Source: Heterobilharzia americana (Eukaryota; Platyhelminthes; Trematoda; Strigeidida; Schistosomatidae). From it: DNA of 64,000 nt. The DNA lies in the NCBI GenBank assembly GCA_944470555.2, contig OX104127.1, forward strand, positions 114,232,741 to 114,296,740, written 5' to 3'. Below the pieces are notes generated by a model that was given only the letters and a program-made list of their open reading frames with translations, did not search any database and was not told the DNA's origin. Below are positions 12,026 through 21,570 of this stretch, piece by piece (positions within the stretch are counted from its first letter, which is position 1; the number at the start of each line of letters is the position of its first letter). The translations under genes and the position numbers were made by a program.

Positions 12026-12250
12026 CGACTTAAGCCCTTATGTCTGTGTTTTGGGTATTATAAGATACCGAAATTAGTCTATAGATAACAACAATATTAT
12101 CTTAGTCTTCACTCGTGGTTGACTTTCACCAACCAATTTTATAATGTCGTCAGAAAGCTAAGCGACTTTGCGTCACAGTCCACTGTGGCGTTCGTTCTTT
12201 ATTCAACCTTCCATTATTTATTTCATCCTCATGGATTACAGTCTTTAAAT

Positions 12251-12253
<3 letters not shown>

Positions 12254-12299
<46 letters not shown>
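12254..12299. repeat. (AT)23 microsatellite
   Basis: Perfect dinucleotide run. It generates the C-terminal Ile/Tyr run of a spurious ORF. Confidence 0.97.
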
Positions 12300-12302
<3 letters not shown>

Positions 12303-13600
12303 TGAACAGCTTGAGAGTAAACTATCAGAAGAGTCCCCTTCGCTGGATATCATGTTTTTTATTCGATTAGGAGCTTTTAGTATAATTTAGCAGAAGATGG
12401 ATAGCTAGTGGAAATCAGAAAGTGAATACCTATTGTTAGTTGATAATATTAGCCACCAAAAGTATACGTAAATTTCCTAAGTTTATCAGCTCATAAAACG
12501 CGTAAAACCATAACTCTGTTGTTCATTGTTTCACCAGTTGTAGCCTCTACTAGATAATATTTTAAAATGTGTTGAGATTAATAGTTCATTGACACTGAAG
12601 TGAAACTCAATGCATTTGAAAGAGCCCCAAAACCTTAACTGACTGACAGCTGGAACGTTTGTGTATGTATCAAGTAGTCGTTTACATGGTTGGTTGATTT
12701 TGGAGAAGGAGCAACAAGATTTTAAAAACTGAGTGATTTTACGTAATCTGATTACAACATTAAATGCAATAAAGTATTTTTGTAAACTAAACTTGTAACT
12801 ACTATCAGTGGACTTTCCTCGAAAGAATATGAAATAGAGACTTGGGAAAGTTGAGTATATGAAATGGAGCACTTTTAATTATAGAAGATGGGATAAAATA
12901 CTTTATTCTTGAGGCAATACAATGATGGGCAATCACTACCGACAGCATTTCTAAACAGTATTCGGAATTGACTTTAATCAACAGAATAAATCAGTTTTGT
13001 TGAAACCATTTAGAAAACTTAGGACAAACCACAAACTATGTAATAGTTTGAAGGTACTTCATGTATGCATCCTACTTCAAAACCCGAGTCCCAAACCAAC
13101 CCTTAACCTACATCTTTAGGTCTATTACCATTTCAGAGTGCGATCTTACCCAACCCACGTGATCATCAAGATAGTACTGATGAATCAGTGTCTCATGGTC
13201 AGGTTATTCTGGCCTTATCAGAGGATTGTGAGGATGCATTTCAGCAGTCAGTGTGTTAGCCTTCTAAAACTCTGTGTTCTAACCAGCAAGCCGGGAATCA
13301 TTACTGAACTTTACGGAATTCCTATTGGAAGAATTTACTGAAGAATTAGTGCATTCACTGTTTTCTATTATTTAGGACGCTTATTTAACAATGGAACTCG
13401 ATATGTGACGAAGAGGGAATCGTATTCAATTCTGTGTCCAACAATGGGAGAGATATCTTTTAAGACAAATCAATATCCAATATTTAATTGCTAAAATCGA
13501 TGGTGTTTTAATCTGAAATTTCCCGAAAGGTGTTTTTGAATGATTTTTCCAACAGTATTCAATACATTATACTGTATTTGAGAATCCAATACCTATCAGT
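12300..13600. other. Intron sequence, no recognised gene
   Basis: A 113-codon minus ORF (12872-12531) has aromatic-rich, AT-driven composition and no splice context, so I treat it as chance. Nothing else identifiable. Confidence 0.35.
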
Positions 13601-13619
13601 CGTAAATTAGCAAAACAAA

Positions 13620-14585
13620 TTAAAAATGTTTATTCTAGTTCCCCTACATATCTTAGGCCTACAGTCAGGGACTCCAGGGACTGATACAATATTTTAGTCT
13701 CGCCACGCGTAAACTCCTTCCAGAATGGACTAACTTCAGCTAAAGTTGTATGACGAGGTAGGTGGTGATCTGGCATGCGTAGCACATGACCCAACCGCCT
13801 AAGTCTATGAAGGTTCACAAATTCACCAGCTTATTTTTATGTTTTTTTCTAAAACTCTGTGCCCGACTTCTACGTTAGTGACGTGGGGACACCACGGCAG
13901 ACGATTTACGCTACAAAGGCGATGGTAGGCAAATGCCTGAAACCATCTCATTTCCTCCATCCCAAATGGTCATATTTCACAAACGCATAGTAGAACAGAG
14001 AGAACTTCAGGACAGTACATTCGACCCTTAGTTAACAATCCTGTTTCCCTGGCCCCATAAATAGTGTAGGTTGGTGAAAACCAAGTGAGCCTTTTGCATC
14101 TATGCAGAGATTTCGTTGGTCACTGTCCCACCAAAACTGGTCCGTTTTCCCGGGTGATTAAGAGATCAACGTATTGGATCGTTTCACTTCCTACTGTTTG
14201 ACAAGGCACTGGAAAAGACCAATCATAGGGCGAAAATCCGCATTTGGTGGAGAGTAAAACACCTCAAACATTACCAGATGGGCTCTCAAAGTGTCCAGAA
14301 GACTCTGCATCTTGTCAGCGTCTTCACCTAACAGGACTGTGTCTAACGAAAATTCTCCCGCGATTAGGTCAACCTCTGCGTTATCAGGCGACAAGAGGGA
14401 TACCTCCGTAAGAATATCTACGGTAAAATTGAATAAGAAGGGGGACAGTGGACACCGCTAACGGACCCCACTCGATGAACACAGCTACCCGGACATTTTA
14501 CCATAGGCTCTAAAACACCCACAAGTGTTCGAGTAGAGAGCCTTTAATAAGTTGATGCATTTACTGGGATCCAGTACAGCAGTGA
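13620..14585 (-). pseudogene. RTE-type non-LTR retrotransposon, 3' part of RT, degenerate
   Basis: On the minus strand, pieces in several frames follow the order of an RTE-like (SR2-like) reverse transcriptase C-terminus: SSGVRxRCPLSPFLFNF (motif B region), DTVLLGEDADKMQSLLDTL (palm; the expected YADD is altered to FSLD), a YLGSLIS-like region, then NLHRLRRLGHVLRMPDHHLP near the 3' end. In-frame stops and frameshifts are frequent. The 5' half is missing and the upstream end touches the inverted repeat at 14.59 kb. RTE assignment rests on known motif order. Confidence 0.82.
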
Positions 14586-14590
14586 ACCTT

Positions 14591-14797
14591 CTAATTCCAT
14601 ATTAGATTTGTTTATATGATCTATAACACATAGTGATCTAGAACTATTTACTTGATGGCCTTTCGAGCATAAATTATTGCTCATAATCTGTGATTATGAC
14701 CATGAGCAATAATTTATGCTCGAAAGGTCATCAAGTAAATAATACTAGATCACTATGTGTTACAAATCAAATAAACAAGTGTAATATGGAATTAAAT
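14591..14797. repeat. Near-perfect inverted repeat, about 90-nt arms, 20-nt spacer
   Basis: Left arm 14591-14682 and right arm 14702-14797 are reverse complements with few mismatches (shared block TTTCGAGCATAAATTATTGC against its complement). The centre is about 14683-14701. A transcript would fold into a long hairpin. The right arm opens a 74-codon ORF (14690-14914). Confidence 0.9.
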
Positions 14798-14914
14798 TCC
14801 GCCACAGTGCCCAAGTTTTACACCTATATTAGTGCACTTTCTACTTTTGCAGTTGATGCCGTACCTACACCTGCAAGACTGTGGGAACTAGGCACCGAAT
14901 ATTTAGAAACTTGA
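14690..14914 (+). other. Possible repeat-derived ORF fragment, 74 codons
   Basis: Begins MIMTMSNNLCSKGHQV with SLCVTNQ at residues 22-28, then a Thr/Ala-rich stretch. The N-terminal pattern (MTM.N..CSK...V..T.SLC) recurs at 29229 in this window, which suggests a shared multicopy source. No family recognised; coding status unproven. Confidence 0.3.
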
Positions 14915-16085
14915 AGGGTAAATTTTTTGGACTCATCATATTGCCAGTACTTGGCTCTTGCATGTGTGTATAACAAACACAGCATGCATCCATAGCATGA
15001 GATGCAAGAATTGTCACTAGCGTAGCCAATCGATCGATTTGACAGAGGGTTAAGGCATTGGAAGTGCTAATTTTTAGTTTGTAGCGCGAACTCAAATCGT
15101 TATCCAGGGCTACAGAGTTGGTAAAAATTGATGATGTATGAATGGTGACCAAGAGAGGTGAAGCGAGACTAGGAGTTAAAGATGTAGAAGCTTGATAGTA
15201 ATATGAAGAAACTTGAATACTGACAGAGTTATTGACGTGGTTAATCCCTCCTGGTTACCCACATTATGGAAGCTATCTCATCATGGTCGACCTGAAAAAG
15301 AAGGGCTAGGTGGTGACTACAGGTCTGAAGACACATCTACTTGTGGCCAATCACACACAAACTTTCTGTATGTCTGAGATCTTAGTTTGCTTTTATGAAA
15401 ATCTGACTACAAACCCATTTCACCAGCACTAGTATGCCGCTGGGTAGAGCGGAGTATGCTATTTTGACAGCTGATATTTCCTAAACTCCCTTCTTCCCAC
15501 AAGAAGGGCAACATTAACACAGTGTTGCTGGTCACCCATGAAAAATACTTTACTGATGAAGGCTCTTCTCCGGCTAGCAGTTTAGCTCATTGGGTCATTG
15601 TGAAACGCACTCTCAACCACTATATCGAACTAGTAGTCTTTGTTCGAAGAAACTAATTAAAAGATGCATTGTTAGCATTCATCAACATTTTTGGTTGGAA
15701 ATTTCACTGTTCATTTTTAGCTGATTTTCCATGGTACGTTTTGAATATGAATAGACTTTGAGTCTAAATAAAGCACATTGAGATAGTTATCGTTCACGGC
15801 TGAGTCTGATGTGGCTCATTTTCTCTATAATATTGCACTTATTCATATGCCTGAAAGAGGTGTAAATTGGGTCATGAATCATACTGAACTTTCTATTCCT
15901 ATGTATATGATATGCAGCGGAATTTCATAATCATGATCACAGGCCAATAAAAAAAATCACCTGAAATAGACTTCTTTTAAACTATTGTCAAACCATTAGG
16001 GAAAAAATCCAATGTTCAACAACTTCCGGAATTCTGAATTTTCTAAGTATGAGGACCAAGTATTGGCATGTGCCACTAGGGAACA
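14915..16085. other. Intron sequence, no recognised gene
   Basis: Contains one weak tRNA-like snippet (TTTAGCTCATTGGGTCATTG near 15585) but no B box at the right distance. Otherwise nothing assignable. Confidence 0.3.
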
Positions 16086-16088
16086 CTA

Positions 16089-16796
16089 GGTTCATCACTT
16101 GGCCTTATTTTAGCTGATATATTTCTTGCCAAGTTGGGGAATGGATCACTGAAAGGAGTCCTTAAGGAGATGACTATGTATTACCCTTATATTGACGACA
16201 CATTCACTATCCTGGATCAGAATGTGGATACAAACGAGGTGTTAAGAAAATTTAATGAGGTACACCCTTCACTCATTCTCACTTGTGAGGAAGAAAATGC
16301 CAGTAAACTACACTTCTTGGATATCTTGGTAAGCAGAAGAGAAGATGGTTCACTCAGCAGATGTGTTTATAGGAAGATCACATCTATAAGTCTGTATACA
16401 CATTTTCTTAATCATGTACCAATTCGGTATAGAAAAAACCTGGTTAAATGCCTCACTAGCAGAGCACGAAAAATATGTCCGGATGATCTAGTACAGAAGT
16501 TCAGTTATATTCGTAAATCATTGGTTGAAATGGGCTACCCTAACAGTTTCATAAAAAGACACATGAACAAAGCCAGGGGAAACAAACCTGGAATTATTAC
16601 CATACAGAACAAACCTTTGTTTATGAAATTGCAGTTTAATGGGGATGTTGCAGGAGAAGTTTTATACCAGAGACTCTCTACAGCCATTAAAAGGATCTTC
16701 TATGGAGCACGATTCCGTCTATCATTTCCAGTCGACCAACTGTTGCTGGTCAGACAAAAGATAGTTTCTCATTTCTATGTGTATTTACAAGCTTAG
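16089..16796 (+). pseudogene. Penelope-like element, reverse transcriptase C-terminal half
   Basis: The frame opens with GSSLGLILADIFLAKLGNG (RT motif before the catalytic box), then PYIDDTFTILDQN with the catalytic YIDD at 16188-16199, then LHFLDILVSRREDGSL, PIRYRKNLVKCL and GYPNSFIKRHM, the usual order of a PLE RT palm and thumb. PLE RTs are telomerase-related and copy element RNA at nicked DNA. The N-terminal RT motifs are missing, so it is 5' truncated. The frame ends in a TAG at 16794, within the linker where a single-base shift joins it to the endonuclease frame (16777-17124). Less damaged than the other PLEs here. Confidence 0.9.
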
Positions 16797-17124
16797 CTGC
16801 TCCTGTGGAGAAAGCTATATAGGGCGTACTACTAGGCAACTTAACAAACGCTTTGCTATGCCTCTACCTTCATGGTTGGGAAAGGGACAGATAAAATTCA
16901 TCAGAAGCTCGGTTTTGTTTCACCTCGTTAGTAGTGGTCATTCGGCAGACAGGAACAATGCTTTCACAATTATTCACCGCATACCATCTCATCTTTCGAA
17001 AAGTATTCAAACGCGTCTTTCACACATAGCCGAAGGTGTGGGAATTTCAGCTAATAATCCTAGCCTTTGTATCCGGAAGAAATTTGTACATCCCTTATCT
17101 CTCGCTTGGTCAGAGAATACTTAG
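16777..17124 (+). pseudogene. Penelope-like element, GIY-YIG endonuclease domain (frame-shifted from RT)
   Basis: Residues 2-24 read CIYKLSCSCGESYIGRTTR and QLNKR: the Cys-rich linker and the YIG...R signature of the PLE GIY-YIG nuclease. SSVLFHLVSSGHSADRNNAF and a C-terminal FVHPLSLAWSENT block follow before a TAA at 17122. The domain is intact to its C-terminus, but in a different frame from the RT, which overlaps it by 20 bases, so the element needs a frameshift to be functional. A pyrimidine-rich AT-biased 3' region follows to about 17480. Confidence 0.9.
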
Positions 17125-17522
17125 TTGATAACTTTACCATTCAGTTTTTTTCCTACCCCTTTTCTTATTCTTCACCCCTTTCGTATACTTACTGTATTTG
17201 TCTAGGTTTTGTTTATCTACCTACATTGCCCTTCACTATTACGTAACTCTTATTTTCACAGGCTTTTGACCCATTTTGATTATCAGTGTCTACATTTTCA
17301 TGCTGCTTTCTTAGGTCTTATCATCATTATCATCTATATTGCATGCGCTTTAGTCCACGTTATCACTTTTATCATTATTATTATTTGTATTATTATCACC
17401 ATCGTTATTTTAAAACATTTATCACATCAACCGACAAATCCAAACGATTGGTTTAGTTTTATATATATTAACCTATTTATATTACAGTAAAGCCTGAAGA
17501 GGATCTAACTGAAAATAATATT

Positions 17523-17845
17523 GAATTTTGAGGGAGTTGTGGAGATTTGGAAATATTTCAAGTTGTTATTCATCGTAGACTGACATCAGTTGGAGGAACA
17601 AAGGAAACCTGGGAGCACTGGACAGCTGTTTTGTCCTATTATGGGACTCCTCAGGGTGCGCACCAAAGACCCCGCTAGGGGTCGAACCCTGGCGAAGTTT
17701 GGAGTTAGCACCCTGAGGAGTTTCATACTAGGACAAAACAGCTGTCCATTGCTCTCAGGTTTCCTTTGTTCCTCCAACTGATGTCAGTCTACGATGAATA
17801 ACAACTTGAAATATTTCCAAATCTCCACAACTCCCTCAAAATTCA
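17523..17845. mobile_element. Head-to-head inverted pair of family 2 retroposons (palindrome, about 120-nt arms)
   Basis: Left half is in minus orientation, right half in plus orientation; the tails (TTTCCTTTGTTCCTCC and the following 70 bases) face outward and the tRNA-like heads meet near 17684. Arms 17523-17640 and 17725-17845 are almost exact reverse complements. Both halves contain a hammerhead region with CTGAGGAG, but the second box reads GGACAAAAC instead of GGACGAAAC in both, the change that abolishes cleavage in hammerheads (G12). A shared mutation implies one defective copy was duplicated in inverted form. Confidence 0.9.
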
Positions 17846-17929
17846 ATTGAACTGGTGCTCATTGGTAACTAGCTTCGAGAAGTATTCCCGAAGTTCAAAT
17901 GAGAAGTCGTAACCGGTGGAGTCAAAGCC

Positions 17930-18215
17930 TGATGGTCGTGAGGACAGTTACTCAGCGATGACATTGGGTGGCGGTCGCGCTATATCGTGAGCTAACAGAA
18001 GTTGGAAATATGGAGCATTTGATTCTGACCCAGTGGCTCAAAGGTAACGCGCTGGCCGCGAAACCTGAAGGTCGCGGGTTCGGTCCCTGGCGGGATCGTG
18101 GATGCGCACTGCTGAGGAGTCCCACACTAGGACGAAACGGCTGTCCAGTGCTCCCAGGTTTCCTTTGTTCCTCCAACTGATGTCAGTTTACGATGAATAA
18201 CAATTTGAAAATAAT
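17930..18215 (+). mobile_element. Family 2 tRNA-headed retroposon with complete hammerhead
   Basis: The tRNA-like head has an A box GTGGCTCAAAGGTAACGC (18031) and a B box GGTTCGGTCCC (18077). The hammerhead follows at 18104-18153, and the tail (TTTCCTTTGTTCCTCC, then CAACTGATGTCAG) runs to about 18215 where the text becomes A-rich. Orientation is plus, opposite to the host gene. It sits just downstream of the palindromic pair 17523-17845 and shares its tail. Confidence 0.88.
18104..18153 (+). ncRNA. Complete type I hammerhead ribozyme (family 2)
   Basis: Core box 1 is CTGAGGAG (18112-18119), stem II is GTCC/GGAC around a 7-base loop, box 2 is GAAAC (18134-18138), and the cleavage triplet GTC is at 18143-18145, with the predicted cut between 18145 and 18146. 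Stem I is perfect over six pairs: GCACTG (18106-18111) with CAGTGC (18146-18151). Stem III is very short (ACGG/CTGT with no real loop), as in known schistosome hammerheads, where cleavage is weak as a monomer and better in dimers. All conserved core bases are present; activity is inference. Confidence 0.85.
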
Positions 18216-20760
18216 ACTGTTCGCTTGTATGTTTGATTCTAATTTACATGAAGGGAATTTTTAAAACTCTTAACAAATAAATTAACCAAACCGATTGAAC
18301 TAGATCTTTGTTCTCTAGTATTAACGGTTTGATCAGTCCAGTTTATTGAAATAGAATTGGTTACCAACATACTACTTTGAGTGACATAGATGCAAAGGAA
18401 TAAACTGGCGTTTATCGACCACCTACATCTGACTGTCTATCACAGAGTAGGTATACTGAACAGTAGTGCAGTTTATCTTACTTCATACGTGTGAAATACT
18501 GATGTAAAATGTAGAATATTTGAAAAGCTTGAAGGTATTCAATGCCGTAAAATAACTACCGATTTTCATTAAGTACAATCAGCTGACAATGTCAAGGTTA
18601 CAGGTAAGAAAGGAAATATAGCGTATAAAGTTTTAGAATTTACATAGACTGACGTCCATTTTACTAATTCTAGAATAACGTCGTGCACAGTTCCCTCCCA
18701 TTTTTATGTATATGTATACATAATATTCTTCCTATGTACTCTCGAATGTTCATTCAGTCACCATGACTGGTTAGCCTTTGAGTAGTCCTAACAATTTCAT
18801 TAACTTTCATCAACCTAAATCGTTGTCACTTTCCATCTCAGTTGAAAAAATTCTTGTCGATTTATTGAACTATGTTGTATAACACATGATTCATACAAAA
18901 AGTTATGTTCTATAGGTTGTAAAGCAGCTGAGGAGAATCCACAAAACATATGGATGCTAATTCTGCTACCATAATTCTTCTTGATTTATTCAAGTTCATG
19001 AAAGGGAAAGGTTGTGTGAAGTTTCTAAAAGAATATTTATATTTCCTTTTTTGTTTCTTAAAGATGTTTGTCTTCTACGATGAAATGAAGTTTAAAGATG
19101 TTGGTTAACCAGCTAAAAGACACTATAACACATTGTTGTAATCAAGCCTTTTACATATACCATCTTAGTATTTTTATTTCATAAGTTTTGTAGTCATGTT
19201 TTAAAGGATTCGACACATTCTTATTGATATAAGTAATGATTCTGCTCCAAAGAGCAGGTTAGAAAGCTGCAAATTACAGTTGGACAATACTTAAGAGGAA
19301 TAAAACACTATCTAAGCAATCATGTGACAGAATATGCTTCACCACTTTATACAGTTAGTGTTGAGGAAGTCACCAAGCTTAGTGATGAAACGTCCACGAC
19401 AAAATGTGAAAGCTTAGAGAACACCGAACCATGATTATCACAGATCCCCAGTGGCAGATGGACAAAATCCTCGGGAACTGAAATGTTAAGTTTTGGTCAG
19501 TAGTTAGATGTCACAGCTCAGTAGGTATAGCTGCAGAGTGATAAACCGAAGACAGTTGGCTTGCATTGTACAGCCATCCAGGTTTCCATTCCATTTACAG
19601 TCGCCACTCGGTATCAATAACCATAATATGTCATATCATAGCTATCTCGCATAGCCACAATGCCAACCAATGTGATGCTGTACCACTGTAATATTTTTTT
19701 TAGTTCAAAGCATACCTATATGTTTCCCAGATTGATTATAACGAAACTCATCTATAAATGCTTAGGTTTTACACGAAAAAATAATCACTCGCGTAGTCTA
19801 ATGATCTATAATTTGGATGAATATAAAATAAATGATTCATTCGATTGCTAGAAGAATGCCACTAATATAAATAATAGTCATAGGCATAGTCAACAAAGCA
19901 AGCCAAATATAAAGGGCGTACATTATCCCTCAGTATTATTCCGGGACTGCTACAGCCTATTTGATGGGTTCAGAAAAGGTTTAGGAACGTTAACACAAAC
20001 ATTTATGTATTTAGATATCTAAGTCTGGCTATGTGGACATTTACATGCATACTTCCGTCAATTAATTAGTCATTCAGATTACTGAAGTATAAGGCTAATT
20101 TACATGACCTTTCAAGCTAGCCTTCAAAAAATGTGCATGTGTTTGTAGGGGTGGGTGAACTTACCTGCTCTATTATTCCATCTGATCCTGGTTTCTGAAA
20201 GAATGGATAGGAAAACTTATGTAGTTAACATGCATACAATACACAATATTTGGAGTGATCGAGATAGATTCATAAGTATATTGGTTAACTAAACTTATGT
20301 TACCTGGAGAGTTACTTCAGAAATCAATATTGTATAACAGTGGATAAAGTGGGAAATAGCAAAGATTAAAAAGTAACCACATTGGGGTTTTACGCTTCTA
20401 AGGGAAAAATACTAAGCCAGAGTTTACTAGAATAGCTTCAACTTGATGTTTAATAAAAAAGCTAATAAATGAACAGAAAGAAATGTGGCATTCGAGTGGC
20501 AAAGATCACAACAGACATCGTATTTCTTTGTTGGAGGATCGTTTGTGACATCAGCACTGAAAATAATGCATTTAAATGGGTAAGTTGAGTACAGGAAATA
20601 TTCACTTAAATAATTTCCTAATGTAGGGAGGCCTAACATGACCGTTTTGGAAATGGAAGGTGTAAACCGCTGACAGTCTTATAGAACACATCCATTTTAA
20701 GCATATCTACTGGCTAAACTAAGTACCATAGTCGTTTTCGCGTAGTAAACCGCATTGTAG
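18216..20760. other. Intron sequence with weak repeat traces
   Basis: Near 19360-19440 there is a stretch with AGTGATGAAACGTCCACGAC, which resembles 3' text common next to PLE copies but is too short to assign. A tRNA-like A box (CACAGCTCAGTAGGTATAGC) lies at 19512 with no matching B box. No gene seen. Confidence 0.3.
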
Positions 20761-20764
20761 TCTG

Positions 20765-21035
20765 TTTGATAGGTAGCAGTGGATTCCAGGACGTACGTTT
20801 CGTCCTATTTAGGACTCGTCAGCTGGATTTATCTACAACCTACTCATTGTTGTCCCCACTAAAACTTAGACCCAGCACCCATGGCTCCAAACTGTAAAGT
20901 TTTGTTTTCTACTCCACTAGGAGGCAAGACAGACCCCACTTCAGGAACGGGTATGAGTTGCTGTTTATAGATACTTGTAATTTCCTATGGCTGCAGTGGA
21001 TCGAGTTGTCCAACTTCTGTTAGCAGATGAGCTCC
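20765..21035 (-). mobile_element. Family 1 retroposon with complete hammerhead (left half of inverted pair)
   Basis: In minus orientation: tail-like text (20950-21035), tRNA-like head with B-box relic, hammerhead 20781-20830, then the CCACTGCTACC tail start. Close to one ribozyme-to-ribozyme unit. It abuts a plus-oriented family 1 copy at 21045. Confidence 0.85.
20781..20830 (-). ncRNA. Complete type I hammerhead ribozyme (family 1, Sm-alpha-like)
   Basis: On the minus strand: stem I 5' side TCCAG (20827-20823), core CTGACGAG (20822-20815), stem II GTCCT/AGGAC with an AAAT loop, GAAA box, stem III ACG/CGT with a two-base gap, triplet GTC ending at 20790, then stem I 3' side CTGGA (20789-20785). 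Cleavage is predicted between 20790 and 20789. This is the arrangement of the schistosome Sm-alpha satellite hammerhead. Every conserved core base is kept, while all other family 1 copies here are mutated. Confidence 0.88.
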
Positions 21036-21044
21036 GATGGTGAT

Positions 21045-21260
21045 GCTCCAATCGCTTAGTGGGGCGATGGGTACTGCATTCGAGTCCCAGTAGGAACAAC
21101 ATCACTCCTTGAGGTGCAGGTACACATGGATGACGGGTCCCAAGTGGAACCAAGTGCTCATCCGTGATTCTACTTCTAGCCACCAAGTAGACTAAAATAT
21201 AATGAATTTCCGGACAGTATCAAAACATTCTCATAGAAGCCTATCTGCTAACAGACGTCC
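21045..21260 (+). mobile_element. Family 1 retroposon, right half of inverted pair, decayed hammerhead
   Basis: Plus orientation: tRNA-like head (B box GCATTCGAGTCCCAG near 21077), GGATGACGGG in place of CTGACGAG, GTGGAACC in place of the GAAA box, then the tail TTCTAGCCACCAAGTAGACT and onward. Ribozyme dead. Confidence 0.8.
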
Positions 21261-21477
21261 GTCAATTCGATACAAATCACCGTTCTTTTAAGTAACGTTA
21301 TCGGAGACTGTTACCTTATAAAAGTATATTTAATTTAGTGTGGATAGCATGATAAAATTATATTTTGAACAAATAATCAGATCTACAGGGCTCGTAGTAA
21401 CTCCCATGTTACATTATGAAACATTTAAATAATAAATTACCAAGTATTCCTTATAATATTAGACGTCTAAACCATCT

Positions 21478-21570
21478 ATGATGAAATCGTGGTGTGCGCC
21501 GCTAAGAAATCCTAAACTAGGAAGAAATATCTGTGCAACGCTTTGACGTTTTCATTGGAACCAGTTGGTC
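21478..21570 (+). mobile_element. Family 2 retroposon fragment
   Basis: GATGAAATCGTGGTGTGCGC followed by GCTAAGAAATCC, ACTAGGAAGAAA and CTGTGCAACGC aligns with the hammerhead part of the 18.1 kb copy with many changes. No tail. Confidence 0.6.

Noticed and set aside
12531..12872. 113-codon minus ORF as an exon
   Set aside because: AT-driven aromatic composition, no acceptor or donor at sensible places, no family.
17590..17781. Mirror-image ORFs 17590-17781 (+) and 17777-17586 (-)
   Set aside because: Their near-identical peptides are an effect of the palindrome of family 2 copies.
19360..19440. Hammerhead or PLE 3' end at the GATGAAACGTCC stretch
   Set aside because: Only one box present, no pairing stems, no RT text nearby.
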